DNA of 64,000 nt, taken from Prorocentrum cordatum (lineage: Eukaryota; Sar; Dinophyceae; Prorocentrales; Prorocentraceae). Positions 63,170 to 64,000 of this stretch are shown here, piece after piece; the first letter of the stretch is position 1; each line of letters opens with the position of its first letter. The notes beneath the pieces were generated by a model. That model had not been told where the DNA came from. It saw nothing but the letters and a program-made list of their open reading frames with translations, and ran no database searches. Position numbers and translations under genes: made by a program. The stretch spans positions 45,613 to 109,612 of the forward strand of contig CAUYUJ010015734.1 of NCBI GenBank assembly GCA_963575745.1, given 5' to 3'.

Positions 63170-64000
63170 GCTGGCTGCGCCGACGGCGGCAGACGACATC
63201 GAAGACGACAACGACGACGCAACCGCCGACGCAACCGACGACGACGACTGACGACGACGATGCAAGGCGACGACCAGCACGACGACATCGAAAATGACGA
63301 CGAGGATGACAACGAAACAAGTGACACACAGGTGCCGACGCGTCACATTCGTCGTCATCCTCGTGACGGCGACGAGGACGACGACGAAGATGGCGGCGAC
63401 AAAGCCGACGACGACGCCGGCGGTGAATATCGACGGCGAAGAGGCTACGCCTGGAGCCGCCGCGGCAGCAGCGCCGTGGACGCCGGGCGAGGAGGTGCCG
63501 CGGGCGACGGGAGGCCGTCGAACACCGGGCGGCCCGAGCGACCTGAGCGGAGAGTCTCCCGCGGCGACGGCGCCGAGGGCGGCGAGGACGGCGCCGAAGG
63601 GGACGACAAGACGAGGACGACGAGCACGACGAGGACGACGACGGCGAGGACGACGACGACGAGGACGACGAGGACGAAGACTAGGACGCAGAGGACGGCG
63701 AGGACCAAGAGGACGACGAGGACGATGGCGACAACGGGGGCGAATAGTCCTCCCACCTTTCCTCCTCCTCCTCCTCCTTCTCCCACGCCTTGTCCTCCTC
63801 CCGCATGGCGTGCCTTTCCAGCAGGCGGCCTCTTCGCCTGCTGCCAGCTCGACGGGGGCGAGCCTGGTTCTCCAAGGGTGATTGGGTGTCCCCTCTGGCG
63901 TTTTGTTGTGCTTCTTGTCTTGCACAATGCTTGTACGATGTATGTGCGTGTTACGGTCGGGCTGACAATGGACATTATCAAGCCTGACGGTCTGAACATC
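63170..64000. repeat. (GAC)n-rich DNA to the end of the window
   Basis: 63180-63720 is dominated by GAC/GACGAC. A short CTC stretch lies at 63758-63780. The Val/Leu- or Arg-rich frames are not called. Nothing recognised in the last 220 bp. Confidence 0.7.

Overview
This is GC-rich nuclear DNA from a dinoflagellate (genus not determinable). Four things show this. Relict copies of the dinoflagellate trans-spliced leader (DinoSL) lie at the 5' ends of retroposed sequences. A calcium-dependent protein kinase gene has GC-AG and non-canonical, transposon-derived introns. There is a retroposed, broken EF-1alpha copy. Non-LTR retrotransposons and short inverted-repeat elements are abundant. No bacterial, organellar, rRNA or tRNA signature was seen. 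One 100-bp N gap (26915-27014) means the two sides may not be contiguous.

Layout. 1-16.5 kb is a mosaic of dispersed repeat families, minisatellites, (CTC/GAG)n tracts and miniature TIR elements, with no recognisable gene. 16.5-18.6 kb holds a TIR element, a (CTC)n tract, a doubled DinoSL relict and an EF-1alpha retro-pseudogene. 18.6-27.6 kb is again repeats, including a roughly 1.4-kb minisatellite of about 100-bp units. 27.65-33.74 kb (minus) is LINE copy 1, decayed and sitting between (GGA)n tracts. 34-38.5 kb is repeats. 38.5-39.6 kb (minus) is a small multi-exon gene I do not recognise. 43.2-45.7 kb (minus) is a five-exon CDPK-like kinase gene with four EF-hands. 45.7-53.5 kb is TIR elements and a roughly 165-bp minisatellite. 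53.84-60.98 kb (minus) is LINE copy 2, nearly intact and bounded by a perfect 16-bp target-site duplication. 61-64 kb is repeats with (GGA)n and (GAC)n tracts.

How it fits together. The DNA is shaped by two transposition routes. On the RNA route, trans-spliced mRNAs and LINE transcripts are copied back, carrying the spliced leader with them. All three SL-tagged copies here sit directly 3' of a pyrimidine-rich (CTC)n tract on their sense strand, which could supply a new trans-splice acceptor. On the DNA route, at least eight families of 100-250 bp TIR elements occur. One family, with 5-bp target duplications, is present as two introns inside the kinase gene and as two copies outside genes. That makes it a DNA-transposon-type introner, spliced at non-canonical sites between its own target duplications. 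A third kinase intron also begins and ends with inverted repeats.

Repeat families are labelled DR-A to DR-H and TIR elements M1 to M8 for cross-reference. These labels are mine. Boundaries were read by eye; no alignment or search was run.
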